DNA from: CS3-C152 sp964347025
GTDB taxonomy: Archaea > Aenigmatarchaeota > Aenigmatarchaeia > QMZP01 > QMZT01
Length of the DNA stretch: 42,615 nucleotides
Direction of reading: 5' to 3'
Assembly: GCA_964347025.1 (NCBI GenBank)
Contig: CAYFWU010000008.1
Coordinates: forward strand, 1 to 42,615
Position numbers and translations under genes: made by a program. Positions 17,928 through 24,812 of the stretch are shown in pieces (position 1 is the first letter of the stretch; each line of letters opens with the position of its first letter). The notes under the pieces are model-generated. The model searched no databases, was not told where the DNA came from, and saw only the letters and a program-made list of their open reading frames with translations.

Positions 17928-18253
17928 ACCTCTTCCTTGCTCGTGACAACATCGCTCCTTCTTGATTTCTTTGTCGTCTTGGGAACCTTGATCTCTCCGT
18001 GTTTCTTCTCATAGCCCTCGATGGATTTCTTAAGGGTCCTCAGGAATACCTTCGCGAACTTCGCATCCAGAATTATTACCCTGTGCTTTATGGACAGGAC
18101 CTCCTGGGATTTTCCCTGGATGTAATCCATTCTTGGTGTGATCTGCTTGAAATCAATGATGAATTTCGAGGGGTTGTAGATAATGCTTATGTTGTCCGAA
18201 TAGAATCCGCTTTCCCTGTGATCTATCTGAATGTTAACCTGTTTTTCAGCCAT
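17915..18253 (-). CDS. DUF3467 family protein
   Basis: About 112 residues. The sequence FYSDNISIIYNPSKFIIDF followed by RVIILDAKFAKVFL and a KSIEGYEKKHGEI helix matches the DUF3467 pattern, a small beta-strand plus helix protein found in bacteria and archaea. Its function is unknown. The basic C-terminal tail (TTKKSRRSD) is unstructured. The ATG at 18253 is preferred because GGTGAT lies four bases upstream; GTG 18262 is an in-frame alternative. Confidence 0.85.
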   Translation of the reverse strand: MAEKQVNIQIDHRESGFYSDNISIIYNPSKFIIDFKQITPRMDYIQGKSQEVLSIKHRVIILDAKFAKVFLRTLKKSIEGYEKKHGEIKVPKTTKKSRRSDVVTSKEEVYIG

Positions 18254-18286
18254 GCCTATCACCTTTTTAATAAATCGACTTTGGAT

Positions 18287-19525
18287 TTAAATAAGATTTG
18301 GAACTATGAAGGCAGCGATTATAAGGAAAAGTGTAATAAAACTTAGCGTACGGGTCATGTCCCCTGCTCTTTCTGGGAAAAACTTTTTGAACACGATCTC
18401 CCACATCCTTCCTCCATCCAGGGGTTTGATTGGAAGCATGTTTACCAGACCCACACCAAAGTTTATGAGGAACAGGAAGCCCAGAAGACTCAGTAAAAAG
18501 GTTATCACGCTTGAATACGCCTGCAGGCCTTCGCTGAGATCGAAAAACATCCCGAAGTCAGGATTTATGAAGAAGGCAACAGGAAGCAGGAACTGGGAGA
18601 TATCGTTACCGTCAAGAACACCCCTTATACCCATGTAGGCCTTCCCTGTTGGGTTTCCTTCCTCGTCCAGCATTTCTGCAGTCGTGAGGTTAAAGGTTTT
18701 GAAAATAACGTTCCTTTCCTTGTCATAGTCTTTCGTAACGATCTCAATGGTCTGGTTAGGCTTTACGTTCTCCATTATTAGTTGCAGTTCCCCTCTGTTG
18801 TTCACTTCATGACCGTTTATCTCTATTATAAGGCCTGTAAGGTTAATACTCTCTGCAGGATATCCCTCATCATACCCTACGAAACCTACTCCTGCAGATG
18901 TGAAGAGACCTGAAAGCAGAGGGAATGAAATAAGCAAAACAACTCCGGCAACGATGAAGTTGGCGAAGGATCCTGCAGCAAAAACCCTTAGCTGCGGCCA
19001 GTTACCCTTTTTCGCCAAAAGCTTCTCATTGGGCTCAACAAAGGCCAGGGGTATGACAAGGAGCAGACCCCATCCAAGGGATTTTATCGGAACTTTCTCC
19101 CTGACTGCCATCAGCCCATGGGAACCCTCATGAACAACAATGAGCAGGGCAAGGGAAATAATCATATGCCAGAACGGGATCGCGAATACCCCCGGAAGTA
19201 TGACAATGTCCGGGGTTGGTGAGGGGAGAACGAACGACAAACCACCAACGGCTTCCTCAACCACCAGAGCGGTAGTAACCACGTTGAGGAGAAAATAAAA
19301 ACCGTATATGGAGGCTCCAAAGGTGACAAAAACCCCTATCATCCCGAGAAGTTTCCATCCTCTGGGGAACCTCCCTCCTATCATTTCAAGAAGTTTTTTT
19401 CCCCTCTGGGTTTTCCTTAAAATGATGATGGATTCCCTCTTTATGTTCTTCCTGTCTATGAGAAGTATGATGATCAAGGCAATAACAAATGCAATAACAG
19501 AGTAGAGATATAGCGAATCTATCAT
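18287..19525 (-). CDS. Site-2 protease family zinc metalloprotease (M50) with PDZ-like insert
   Basis: About 413 residues. Zinc ligands are HEGSH (residues 132-136) in a membrane segment and the Asp of PLDGGRMW (near residue 370), the two M50 hallmarks. Between them, after a soluble loop, lies a PDZ-like region (GFVGYDEGYPAESINLTGLI). There are about six membrane helices. The enzyme cleaves transmembrane substrates such as signal or anti-sigma-like proteins. The start at ATG 19525 is preferred because a TATA box (ATATTTATAC, about 19541-19551) lies just upstream and the longer frame to 19618 would run into the HD gene. Confidence 0.92.
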   Translation of the reverse strand: MIDSLYLYSVIAFVIALIIILLIDRKNIKRESIIILRKTQRGKKLLEMIGGRFPRGWKLLGMIGVFVTFGASIYGFYFLLNVVTTALVVEEAVGGLSFVLPSPTPDIVILPGVFAIPFWHMIISLALLIVVHEGSHGLMAVREKVPIKSLGWGLLLVIPLAFVEPNEKLLAKKGNWPQLRVFAAGSFANFIVAGVVLLISFPLLSGLFTSAGVGFVGYDEGYPAESINLTGLIIEINGHEVNNRGELQLIMENVKPNQTIEIVTKDYDKERNVIFKTFNLTTAEMLDEEGNPTGKAYMGIRGVLDGNDISQFLLPVAFFINPDFGMFFDLSEGLQAYSSVITFLLSLLGFLFLINFGVGLVNMLPIKPLDGGRMWEIVFKKFFPERAGDMTRTLSFITLFLIIAAFIVPNLI

Positions 19526-19540
19526 AAAATTATTTAGTTG

Positions 19541-19551
19541 GACTAAGTATA
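19541..19551 (-). promoter_or_regulatory. TATA box of the site-2 protease gene
   Basis: On the minus strand ATATTTATACTTA lies about 20-25 bases before ATG 19525, close enough that the transcript would be nearly leaderless. This supports the shorter start. Confidence 0.5.
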
Positions 19552-19580
19552 AATATCCTTCCGAATATTTCGGTTTTGAC

Positions 19581-20135
19581 CTAAACTTGTTTTTGAAACT
19601 CCCTGTAGACCCTTTCAAAGACCTTCCTTATCTCCGGAGTTTTTATGTGAAGGTCCCCGTCCTCGAAAAATTCCTTCAGATCCTTGTATTTTTTTGAGTA
19701 GTCTAAAGCCTGCAGACACATCTCGAACTTGTCGAGATCCTTAACGAGCTTCGCTTCCTCTGATTTTCTGTACTCGAAATCCTCCCAGAGATCATAGATC
19801 TCCTTTGCGAAATCCTCCGGTAGTAGGGAAATAAGCTTTTTCAGTCCTTCCCTCTCGAGCTCGCGTTTTTTCGAGTCCGGAACTACCTGATCTTCATCCT
19901 TTATCTTGTCCGCTATATCACCTGAATAAACCTCGCATATGTCATGCGTCAGCGCCATCTTCATCGCTTTGTCGGAATCCAGGCCCAGCTTTTTAGAATA
20001 AACATACGCCAAGATCGCGAGCATGAAGGAATGGTCTGCCACGCTCTCCGGGTCCTTGATTTTCCTCTGTACCCATCCAGTCCTCTTCAGGTCCTTCAGC
20101 CCACTTACCTTTTTCACGAAATCGAGCAAGTCCAT
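19581..20135 (-). CDS. HD-domain phosphohydrolase (YfbR/5'-deoxynucleotidase-like)
   Basis: About 184 residues. The HD-fold ligands are visible as the His in ESVADHSFMLA, the His-Asp pair in ALTHDICEVYSGD and a later Asp (LVKDLDKFE). This matches COG1896 enzymes, which remove phosphate from 5'-deoxynucleoside monophosphates. The substrate here is inferred from family only. The start overlaps the end of the TrpF-like gene (TGATATG), so the two are translated from one transcript. ATG 20135 is chosen after a GGGTG sequence; GTG 20144 is in frame. Confidence 0.88.
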   Translation of the reverse strand: MDLLDFVKKVSGLKDLKRTGWVQRKIKDPESVADHSFMLAILAYVYSKKLGLDSDKAMKMALTHDICEVYSGDIADKIKDEDQVVPDSKKRELEREGLKKLISLLPEDFAKEIYDLWEDFEYRKSEEAKLVKDLDKFEMCLQALDYSKKYKDLKEFFEDGDLHIKTPEIRKVFERVYREFQKQV

Positions 20136-20136
20136 A

Positions 20137-20772
20137 TCACACACCCTTGGCTCTCTCTATGAAAATTTTAACCCTTTCTGGGCTTTTGATTCCGTTTTTA
20201 TCTTCCACGCCCGAATGAACATCAACACCCCAAGGATTTACCTTCTTTATTGCCTCAACTATGTTTTCAGGATTTAGACCTCCTGCGAGTATTATCGGGA
20301 CCCGGGTTTTTTCAACAATTTCCCTGCTTATGTTCCAGTCATGGATCTTTCCTGTTGCCCCTCTTTTTCCTGTTTCTGGATCATAGGTATCAAGGATTAT
20401 GAAATCGACGTATTTTTCGTATTTTTTCGCCTCTTCGATCGATTCCTTTCCGGTCACATTTACGGATTTTATTATCTTTAATTTAGGAATTGATTTACGT
20501 AATTTTTTTATCTCGCTTATTTCTGTTTTTCTATGAAGTTGAACGAAGTTGATACCGAGATATTCAACTTTTTCCCTCACATCTTTTTCGGTATTGCAAT
20601 ACGTTATGAGAACAACTTTTTCTGGATTAGATAATTTCTCGATTATTTCCTTTGCCTTCTTCTTTGTCAAACCTTCATGCGATCCTAACACGAAACCTAT
20701 AGAGTCTGCATTCGATTTATCTATCATCAGGGCTTCGTCCAAGTTGATTATTCCTGCTATCTGAACCCACAT
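20137..20772 (-). CDS. TrpF-like (phosphoribosylanthranilate isomerase family) protein lacking the catalytic Cys
   Basis: 211 residues with a TIM-barrel layout and the TrpF signatures GATGKIHDWNIS, ILAGGLNPENI and GVDVHSGVE, so membership of the family is clear. True enzymes begin with a KICGI motif whose Cys is the general base; here the motif is VQIAGI with Ala at residue 6. The general acid Asp is kept (D128, IILDT). The usual Arg-containing loop after the second strand is replaced by SHEGLT. No other trp gene is in the window. The protein may act on a different phosphoribosyl compound or be inactive. The ATG lies one base after the 3' end of tRNA-Leu. Confidence 0.85.
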   Translation of the reverse strand: MWVQIAGIINLDEALMIDKSNADSIGFVLGSHEGLTKKKAKEIIEKLSNPEKVVLITYCNTEKDVREKVEYLGINFVQLHRKTEISEIKKLRKSIPKLKIIKSVNVTGKESIEEAKKYEKYVDFIILDTYDPETGKRGATGKIHDWNISREIVEKTRVPIILAGGLNPENIVEAIKKVNPWGVDVHSGVEDKNGIKSPERVKIFIERAKGV

Positions 20773-20773
20773 A

Positions 20774-20893
20774 TGCGGGGGCAGGGATTCGAACCCTGGA
20801 AAGCACTAAGCTACTGGGTCCTTAACCCAGCCCCTTTAGCCCTTGACCACACGCTTCGTGTGGTCTTGTGCTTGACCACTTGGGTACCCCCGC
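20774..20893 (-). tRNA. tRNA-Leu with D-loop intron; anticodon reads AAG
   Basis: On the minus strand: acceptor GCGGGGG/CCCCCGC, discriminator A (20774), D-stem CCC/GGG, anticodon arm CTGGG-TTAAGGA-CCCAG, a long class II variable arm, and T-arm CAGGG-TTCGAAT-CCCTG. The loop TTAAGGA puts A-A-G at 34-36 with G37, the pattern of tRNAs for CUN leucine codons. A 36-nt intron interrupts the D-loop. CCA is not encoded. The next gene's ATG begins after a single T. The minus-strand TATA element ATATAAAAAC lies upstream, back to back with the rpoD promoter. Confidence 0.92.
20836..20871 (-). other. D-loop intron of tRNA-Leu (36 nt)
   Basis: Removal restores a canonical D-loop (AAGTGGTCAAA). A BHB can be drawn with exon GGTC paired to intron GGCT (two G-U wobbles) and bulges AAG and AAA. 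The intron core is a perfect 9-bp, 3-nt-loop hairpin at 20845-20865. It is unrelated in sequence to the introns of tRNA-His and tRNA-Ile. Confidence 0.75.
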
Positions 20894-20924
20894 AAGCTTT
20901 AAAAGTTTTTATATTCTTAATTGC

Positions 20925-20934
20925 TTTAAATATA
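20925..20934 (+). promoter_or_regulatory. TATA box of rpoD
   Basis: TTTAAATATA lies about 25 bases before the TTG start at 20954, implying either a nearly leaderless transcript or a start slightly upstream. The GGTGATC at 20945-20951 could act as ribosome binding site only in the latter case. Confidence 0.5.
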
Positions 20935-20953
20935 CTTATTAATTGGTGATCGC

Positions 20954-21736
20954 TTGAAAATAAAAATCATCAGCAAGAAAGGGGATACCTGGAGGTTTGT
21001 TCTTGACGGAGCTACGCCCGCCCTAGCGAACGCGCTAAGAAGGATAATGATGTCTGAAGTCCCGACCCTTGCGGTAGAATGGGTTGACTTTCAGGATAAC
21101 ACTTCGCCCGTGTTTGATGAAGTTGTTGCGCACAGACTGGGGATGCTTCCTCTGATTTTTGATCCAAAAAAATTCAACTTCGTTGATGATTGTAAGTGCA
21201 AAGGGAAGGGCTGCCCTCTCTGTCAGGTGGTTTTCTCCCTTGAAAAGTCTGGACCGGCAACCGTGTATTCAGGGGATATGAAAAGCTCGAACAGGGGTGT
21301 GAAACCTGCAAATCCTGATTTCCCCGTAGTCAGGCTTTTGAAGGGGCAGCATATGAAGTTCGAGGCCTTTGCGGTCCTTGGAAAGGGAAAGGATCACGCA
21401 AAATGGCAGGCAGCGAACGTTTCCTATCAATACCTACCCCAAATCGAATTGAAAGACTTAAAGGATTTGAAAAAAGTCGTTAATTCCTGCCCGAAAGGGG
21501 TGTTGGGCGTTAAAAAAAGGAAGCTGGTTTTGATCGATCCATTCACATGCGATGAGTGCAGGGTTTGTGAGGAAGTCAGTGATAAGGGAGTTGAGATAAG
21601 AAGTGATCCGAACAAATTCGTATTCAGGGTTGAATCAATTTCTGGTCTGAATCCGAAAGATATAATATTGGAGTCTTCTCTCATCCTTGAACAAAAGGCA
21701 AACGAATTTAAAAGTGAGCTCAGGAATATTAAGTGA
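20954..21736 (+). CDS. rpoD: DNA-directed RNA polymerase subunit D (Rpo3)
   Basis: 260 residues. The N terminus has the alpha-like dimerisation motif ANALRRIMMSEVPTLAVEWV. Residues 78-90 hold a Cys cluster (CKCKGKGCPLC) and residues around 176-205 a ferredoxin-like insert (NSCPKG and CDECRVCEE), which supplies four Cys for a [4Fe-4S] cluster. It pairs with subunit L to nucleate RNA polymerase assembly. The start is TTG, supported by GGTGATC just upstream and by the conserved beginning MKIKIISKKGD. The usual downstream ribosomal genes (L18e, L13, S9) are absent, so synteny is broken. Confidence 0.97.
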   Translation: MKIKIISKKGDTWRFVLDGATPALANALRRIMMSEVPTLAVEWVDFQDNTSPVFDEVVAHRLGMLPLIFDPKKFNFVDDCKCKGKGCPLCQVVFSLEKSGPATVYSGDMKSSNRGVKPANPDFPVVRLLKGQHMKFEAFAVLGKGKDHAKWQAANVSYQYLPQIELKDLKDLKKVVNSCPKGVLGVKKRKLVLIDPFTCDECRVCEEVSDKGVEIRSDPNKFVFRVESISGLNPKDIILESSLILEQKANEFKSELRNIK

Positions 21737-21933
21737 TGAGTTTAAAGCTTATATCATTCTGGATTTTCGGGGCAATTCTGATAATGTTATCCGCATGGAT
21801 CTTGGGAAATGTAGATCAGACGTTAGGAACATCCCCGGTATCCTATGCCCTGGCGGTATTCATATCCTTTGTTCTGGTCCTTGCAGGGGGACTTGCCTGG
21901 ATAACTGTTGCATCCACGGTTGCGAAACACTAG
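21736..21933 (+). CDS. Small two-helix membrane protein, unknown
   Basis: 65 residues with two transmembrane helices (about 5-25 and 36-60) and almost no soluble part. ATG 21736 overlaps the rpoD stop (TGATG), indicating translational coupling. I do not recognise a family. Confidence 0.7.
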   Translation: MSLKLISFWIFGAILIMLSAWILGNVDQTLGTSPVSYALAVFISFVLVLAGGLAWITVASTVAKH

Positions 21934-21954
21934 TTTTACAGGTTAAAAATAAAA

Positions 21955-22200
21955 GTGAGTTCGGACAAAGAATATATTATGTTGGGAGAAAGGGAAAGGC
22001 AAGTTCTTGAGATAATAGGAAGAACTCTTCTCGTAAGAAAGGACGATCTTAAAAGCGCATTGAGAAACCAGGGATTTGATGACGGTATTTCGGTGGCCAA
22101 CAGGCTGAGCGAGATGGGCTATCTTAAATTTATAGAGGCCGTTGGTTCTCCTTGCTATACGATCACACAGGAAGGTCTGAGAGCGCTGAAAGGCGATTAA
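21955..22200 (+). CDS. Small winged-helix DNA-binding protein
   Basis: 81 residues. The pattern ERERQVLEIIGRTLLVRKDDL, then ISVANRLSEMGYLKFI and a wing (SPCYTITQEGLRAL), is that of a winged helix-turn-helix protein; only the fold is recognisable. It may be a transcription regulator or nucleic-acid-binding accessory factor. The start is GTG 21955 or ATG 21979. It follows the small membrane protein by 21 bp and is probably in the rpoD transcript. Confidence 0.75.
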   Translation: MSSDKEYIMLGERERQVLEIIGRTLLVRKDDLKSALRNQGFDDGISVANRLSEMGYLKFIEAVGSPCYTITQEGLRALKGD

Positions 22201-22269
22201 ATTATAAAAACAAATTCTTATTATAATAGTAAGTTGAAATACACTTTGTGTGTTTCCTTCGAAAGCTTT

Positions 22270-22394
22270 AGCCCCGTAGTCTAGTGGCCAAGGATGCCGG
22301 GCCTTGGATTCCAGATCCAAAGCTTTGAGCGGATCGAAAGTTCCGCTGTGAAAGAGGAAACCCGGTGACGGCGGTTCGAATCCGCCCGGGGCTA
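22270..22394 (+). tRNA. tRNA-Gln(TTG) with 37/38 intron
   Basis: Acceptor AGCCCCG/CGGGGCT with discriminator A (22394). The A1-U72 pair is usual for tRNA-Gln. D-stem GTCT/GGAT, anticodon stem CCGGG/CCCGG, variable loop TGAC, T-arm GGCGG-TTCGAAT-CCGCC. With the 52-nt intron removed the anticodon loop is CCTTGGA, giving anticodon TTG but C instead of the near-universal U at position 33. CCA is not encoded. The last three bases double as the stop codon (reverse strand) of the convergent pilin-like gene. A TATA-like ATTATAATAG lies upstream. Confidence 0.9.
22308..22359 (+). other. Canonical-position intron of tRNA-Gln (52 nt)
   Basis: A BHB is visible: anticodon stem CCGGG/CCCGG as outer helix, exon CCTT paired with intron GAGG as the 4-bp central helix, and 3-nt bulges GGA and AAA. 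Cutting after the second base of each bulge gives the 37/38 junction. The intron contains its own hairpins, including AGCGGA/TCCGCT. Confidence 0.85.
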
Positions 22395-22799
22395 TTCGTA
22401 AATGTGATATAATTTGAAAGATCCTGTCGTGTCCTTTCCCAGGCCGGTCACGCGGACGCTTATGTTCAGAGGGGCTTCAGCGGGTGGCATGTTGTTCCAG
22501 AAGTTGCACTCCAAGGATTTCGAGATGTATATGACATAGATCTTTCCTGTTTCCTCCTTCTTGAGCATGGAGTCCAGTTCTTCAAGATATCTTTTGAAGG
22601 AGTCGTCGGTCTCGTTGCATTCCAGGGTTGTCTTTATCGTCTGGTTTATGTCCTTGGTTATGCTTCTGACAATATGGGCATCGCTCGTCCTCAGAGGGTC
22701 GGAGATGTCCATGAACGTGTACTGGAAAAGAATCTGCTGAATTATGAATATCAGGCCGACAAGAAAAACAATCGCAACGACAAACATCTGACCCTTCAT
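22392..22799 (-). CDS. Pilin-like / membrane-anchored secreted protein
   Basis: 135 residues. It starts MKGQMFVVAIVFLVGLIFIIQQ: a short basic leader with Lys-Gly-Gln directly before a 20-residue hydrophobic helix. This fits an archaeal class III (type IV pilin-like) signal or a simple N-terminal anchor. The rest is extracytoplasmic, with two Cys (LECNETDD and LECNFW) that might form a disulfide, and NQT/NET/NIS sequons. It could be a substrate of the secretion motor at 1732-6132, but this is inference. The stop codon overlaps the tRNA-Gln 3' end. Confidence 0.75.
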   Translation of the reverse strand: MKGQMFVVAIVFLVGLIFIIQQILFQYTFMDISDPLRTSDAHIVRSITKDINQTIKTTLECNETDDSFKRYLEELDSMLKKEETGKIYVIYISKSLECNFWNNMPPAEAPLNISVRVTGLGKDTTGSFKLYHIYE

Positions 22800-22853
22800 A
22801 AAGAATAATTAGGAAAAATGAAATAAATAAGGTTGAGGAGGGGGATGGGGGGT

Positions 22854-24023
22854 TTAACTCAGAATACGAATCCCCAATTCCTTCTGAACGTCTCTTTCGC
22901 CTTCTTCCTGCGCAGCAACAGGTCCCAGAATGTACGGGGATTTCACTCCTGTCACTATCGTTATTACCTTCAGTTTACCTCCGTAGTTGGGGTCTATCCT
23001 TGCTCCCCATATTACCTGCGCTTCGGGATCCAGCTGTTTCGAGACGTACTCACCAATGTGGTTAACCTCATCCAGCCTCAGATCATTGCCTCCGGTTACA
23101 TGGATGAGTGCTCCGCTCCCGCCGTGGTAATCGACCTCGAGCAATGGGTTGGTCATTGCCTTTATTATGCATTCCTCAGCCCGGTTCTTTGTGTCTGATT
23201 CTCCGAATCCCACGGTTGCCACGCCTCCTGAATGCATTATCGTTCGCACGTCCGCGTAATCGAGGTTTACAAGCGAGGGCTGCGAGATCGTTTCTGTCAC
23301 TCCCTTTATCATGTTCGCTATCAGATCGTCAGCGACAGAAAACGCCTGTTGTATCGGGAGGTTACCAGCGACGTTCAAGAGCTTGTCGTTCTCTATTACG
23401 ATCACTGTATCGCATACCTGTCTGAGCTGGTATAATCCGTCCTCTGCCTTTCCTATACGGGCACCCTCAACCTTGAAAGGCATGGTAACAGAGGAAATCA
23501 CGATGGCCCCCATTTCCTTCGCCAATTTCGCTACGGCAGGAGTTCCTCCAGTTCCGGTTCCTCCTCCAAGGCCCGTAACAATGTATAACATATCTATGCC
23601 TTCCATTAGTTTTTTCAGGTCCCTCTCACTTTCCTCTACTGCTTTCTTTCCCAGATGTGGATAACCTCCTGCTCCCAGTCCTCTGGTCAATTCCTTTCCT
23701 ATCAAGAATTTCTCATTTGCCCTGGACACGCTCAGATGTTTTGCATCCGTGTTGATCGCTACTGTCTGGGCTCCACTTATTCCTATATCCGAGAGCCTCG
23801 TTATGCAGTTATTTCCTGCTCCTCCTACGCCCATAACCAAGATTTTCGCTTTCATTACGTCCAGGCCAAATTCGTCCTGGATTTTCTTCTCGATATTATT
23901 CCCATTCGTTGTTTCAGCTGTTTCGAATGGTTTTTCTTCTACCTTCTCCTCCTTTTCGATCGGTTTTTCCTCTACGTCTTCTTCAAATACGTTTTCAAAT
24001 GCCTTTTGGATCAATGAATCCAT
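22854..24023 (-). CDS. ftsZ2: Cell division protein FtsZ, FtsZ2-type
   Basis: 389 residues. The tubulin signature GGGTGTGGTP is at 153-162, the early G-loop VGGAGNN near 67-72, and the catalytic T7 loop NLDYADV at 253-259. The GTPase is therefore intact. A 50-residue acidic N-terminal extension (Glu/Lys-rich) precedes the core, as in archaeal FtsZ2 proteins, which drive constriction while FtsZ1 provides a scaffold. The ATG is preceded by the strong ribosome binding site GGAGGGGG. A 16-bp palindrome overlaps the promoter. The second paralogue is at 37762. Assignment to the FtsZ2 class rests on the extension and the GGTP variant of the signature. Confidence 0.93.
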   Translation of the reverse strand: MDSLIQKAFENVFEEDVEEKPIEKEEKVEEKPFETAETTNGNNIEKKIQDEFGLDVMKAKILVMGVGGAGNNCITRLSDIGISGAQTVAINTDAKHLSVSRANEKFLIGKELTRGLGAGGYPHLGKKAVEESERDLKKLMEGIDMLYIVTGLGGGTGTGGTPAVAKLAKEMGAIVISSVTMPFKVEGARIGKAEDGLYQLRQVCDTVIVIENDKLLNVAGNLPIQQAFSVADDLIANMIKGVTETISQPSLVNLDYADVRTIMHSGGVATVGFGESDTKNRAEECIIKAMTNPLLEVDYHGGSGALIHVTGGNDLRLDEVNHIGEYVSKQLDPEAQVIWGARIDPNYGGKLKVITIVTGVKSPYILGPVAAQEEGERDVQKELGIRILS

Positions 24024-24053
24024 GTTACCCCCTCCTCATTTGGGTTTGCTACC

Positions 24054-24069
24054 TCAAAATATATTTTGA
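24054..24069 (-). promoter_or_regulatory. 16-bp perfect palindrome in the ftsZ2 promoter
   Basis: TCAAAATATATTTTGA is perfectly palindromic and contains a TATA-like core, 31-46 bases before the ftsZ2 ATG. It may be the promoter itself, an operator, or both. The ftsZ1 leader has a comparable but imperfect palindrome at 37725-37742. Confidence 0.5.
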
Positions 24070-24149
24070 AGTGGCGAAATCTTTTTATTTATAGATTTCA
24101 AATATTTTTTACAAAACTAGTTTATACCAAAAAGTAAAGTTTTTCCAAA

Positions 24150-24182
24150 TTCCCCCAAATTTGCAACTTCCCCCAAAGTTGC
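24150..24182 (+). repeat. Tandem 15-nt repeat and hairpin in the ftsZ2 upstream gap
   Basis: TTCCCCCAAATTTGC (24150-24164) and TTCCCCCAAAGTTGC (24168-24182) match at 14 of 15 positions with an 18-nt period. The same stretch forms a hairpin: GCAACTT, loop of six, AAGTTGC at 24163-24182, extendable by three pairs. It could bind a regulator of the divergent ftsZ2 and 24492 transcripts. Confidence 0.55.
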
Positions 24183-24333
24183 GAAATAACCTTTTTCTAC
24201 ACCGTTTAAAATTTAATAATAATATTATCCGTTTGGAATTTATAAAGATTTCTGTCATGATTTCTTTGTTTTGGATATTATCTACCCTCAAGTAACTATA
24301 GATTTCTTTTGCGATTTTCTACGTCTTTTTTAA

Positions 24334-24399
24334 CCTAAAATAAGCATTTTCCTGCCTTTTCACGAGTGAGATCGTCCTGGATTTTCTCCTTATTTTAGG
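24334..24399 (+). other. Long stem-loop: 11-bp inverted repeat around a 44-nt loop
   Basis: CCTAAAATAAG at 24334-24344 and CTTATTTTAGG at 24389-24399 are perfect inverted repeats. The stem ends about 30 bases before the TATA box of the downstream operon. The gap 24024-24482 holds no open frame that looks coding; besides the ftsZ2 leader it contains this structure, the tandem repeat at 24150 and the promoter at 24432. A small RNA is possible but unproven. Confidence 0.5.
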
Positions 24400-24431
24400 C
24401 TCGCTAGATATCGATTTAAGGCGGAGGAAAG

Positions 24432-24440
24432 CTTTAAATA
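24432..24440 (+). promoter_or_regulatory. BRE/TATA promoter of the 24492 operon
   Basis: CTTTAAATA preceded by the purine-rich GGAGGAAAG (BRE-like). It predicts a start near 24462-24466 and a leader of about 25 nt before the first gene. Confidence 0.65.
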
Positions 24441-24491
24441 CCCTTAAAGTAATTACTATATAGAGGTTACATAAGGTATAGGGTGATCAAG

Positions 24492-24812
24492 GTGAAATTA
24501 AATAAAAACTACCTAAAGGCTGGAGAAGAGTTGGATAGAATCAGCCCTGTTAATATTGATGTTGTTGGGTCCAGATATCCACAGGATGTTTACGGTTCTC
24601 CTGTTAACGCTATTTATAGTTATAAAAATCCTGTTGGCGAAAATATTTTTGGATGGTTCAAAAAGGTAGCAGAATGGATTGATAACCTGCCCGGTATTCG
24701 CCATCTGAACAAAATTGTAGGGGAAGTGCAATATACATCTCCAAATCTTCCTGTTCCTGTTAAATCGGAATACAGGAGCATGGTGGATGAAGCTCTGGGA
24801 GGTCATAAATGA
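24492..24812 (+). CDS. Unrecognised protein, first gene of an operon of unknown function
   Basis: 106 residues. No signal peptide, Cys or known motif. The sequence is mixed alpha/beta with several Pro-Val turns (SPNLPVPVKSEYRSM) and a central amphipathic stretch (FGWFKKVAEWIDNLPG). GTG 24492 is preferred because GGTGATC lies three bases upstream, the same layout as rpoD; GTG 24483 is an in-frame alternative. The stop overlaps the next start (ATGA), so the two are coupled. The region is visibly more AT-rich than neighbouring housekeeping genes. I cannot assign a function. Confidence 0.75.
   Translation: MKLNKNYLKAGEELDRISPVNIDVVGSRYPQDVYGSPVNAIYSYKNPVGENIFGWFKKVAEWIDNLPGIRHLNKIVGEVQYTSPNLPVPVKSEYRSMVDEALGGHK

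Noticed and set aside
18287..19618. Longer N terminus of the site-2 protease (start at 19618)
   Set aside because: The extension overlaps the HD gene, covers a TATA box and has no hydrophobic or conserved character. ATG 19525 fits better.
21687..22010. 107-codon plus-strand frame bridging rpoD, the small membrane protein and the winged-helix gene
   Set aside because: It overlaps three better-supported frames and has no conserved features or ribosome binding site.
22321..22330. CTTTGAG inside the tRNA-Gln intron as the real anticodon loop (also TTG)
   Set aside because: It would need two introns flanking a 7-nt exon and lacks a good BHB on the 5' side. The single 37/38 intron gives perfect 4-bp and stem pairing.
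22833..23664. Several plus-strand open frames across the ftsZ2 gene
   Set aside because: They are antisense to a clearly conserved FtsZ sequence and have low-complexity composition typical of shadow frames.
24334..24399. Long stem-loop as an intrinsic terminator of ftsZ2
   Set aside because: ftsZ2 runs in the opposite direction and starts at 24023, so this lies upstream of its promoter.
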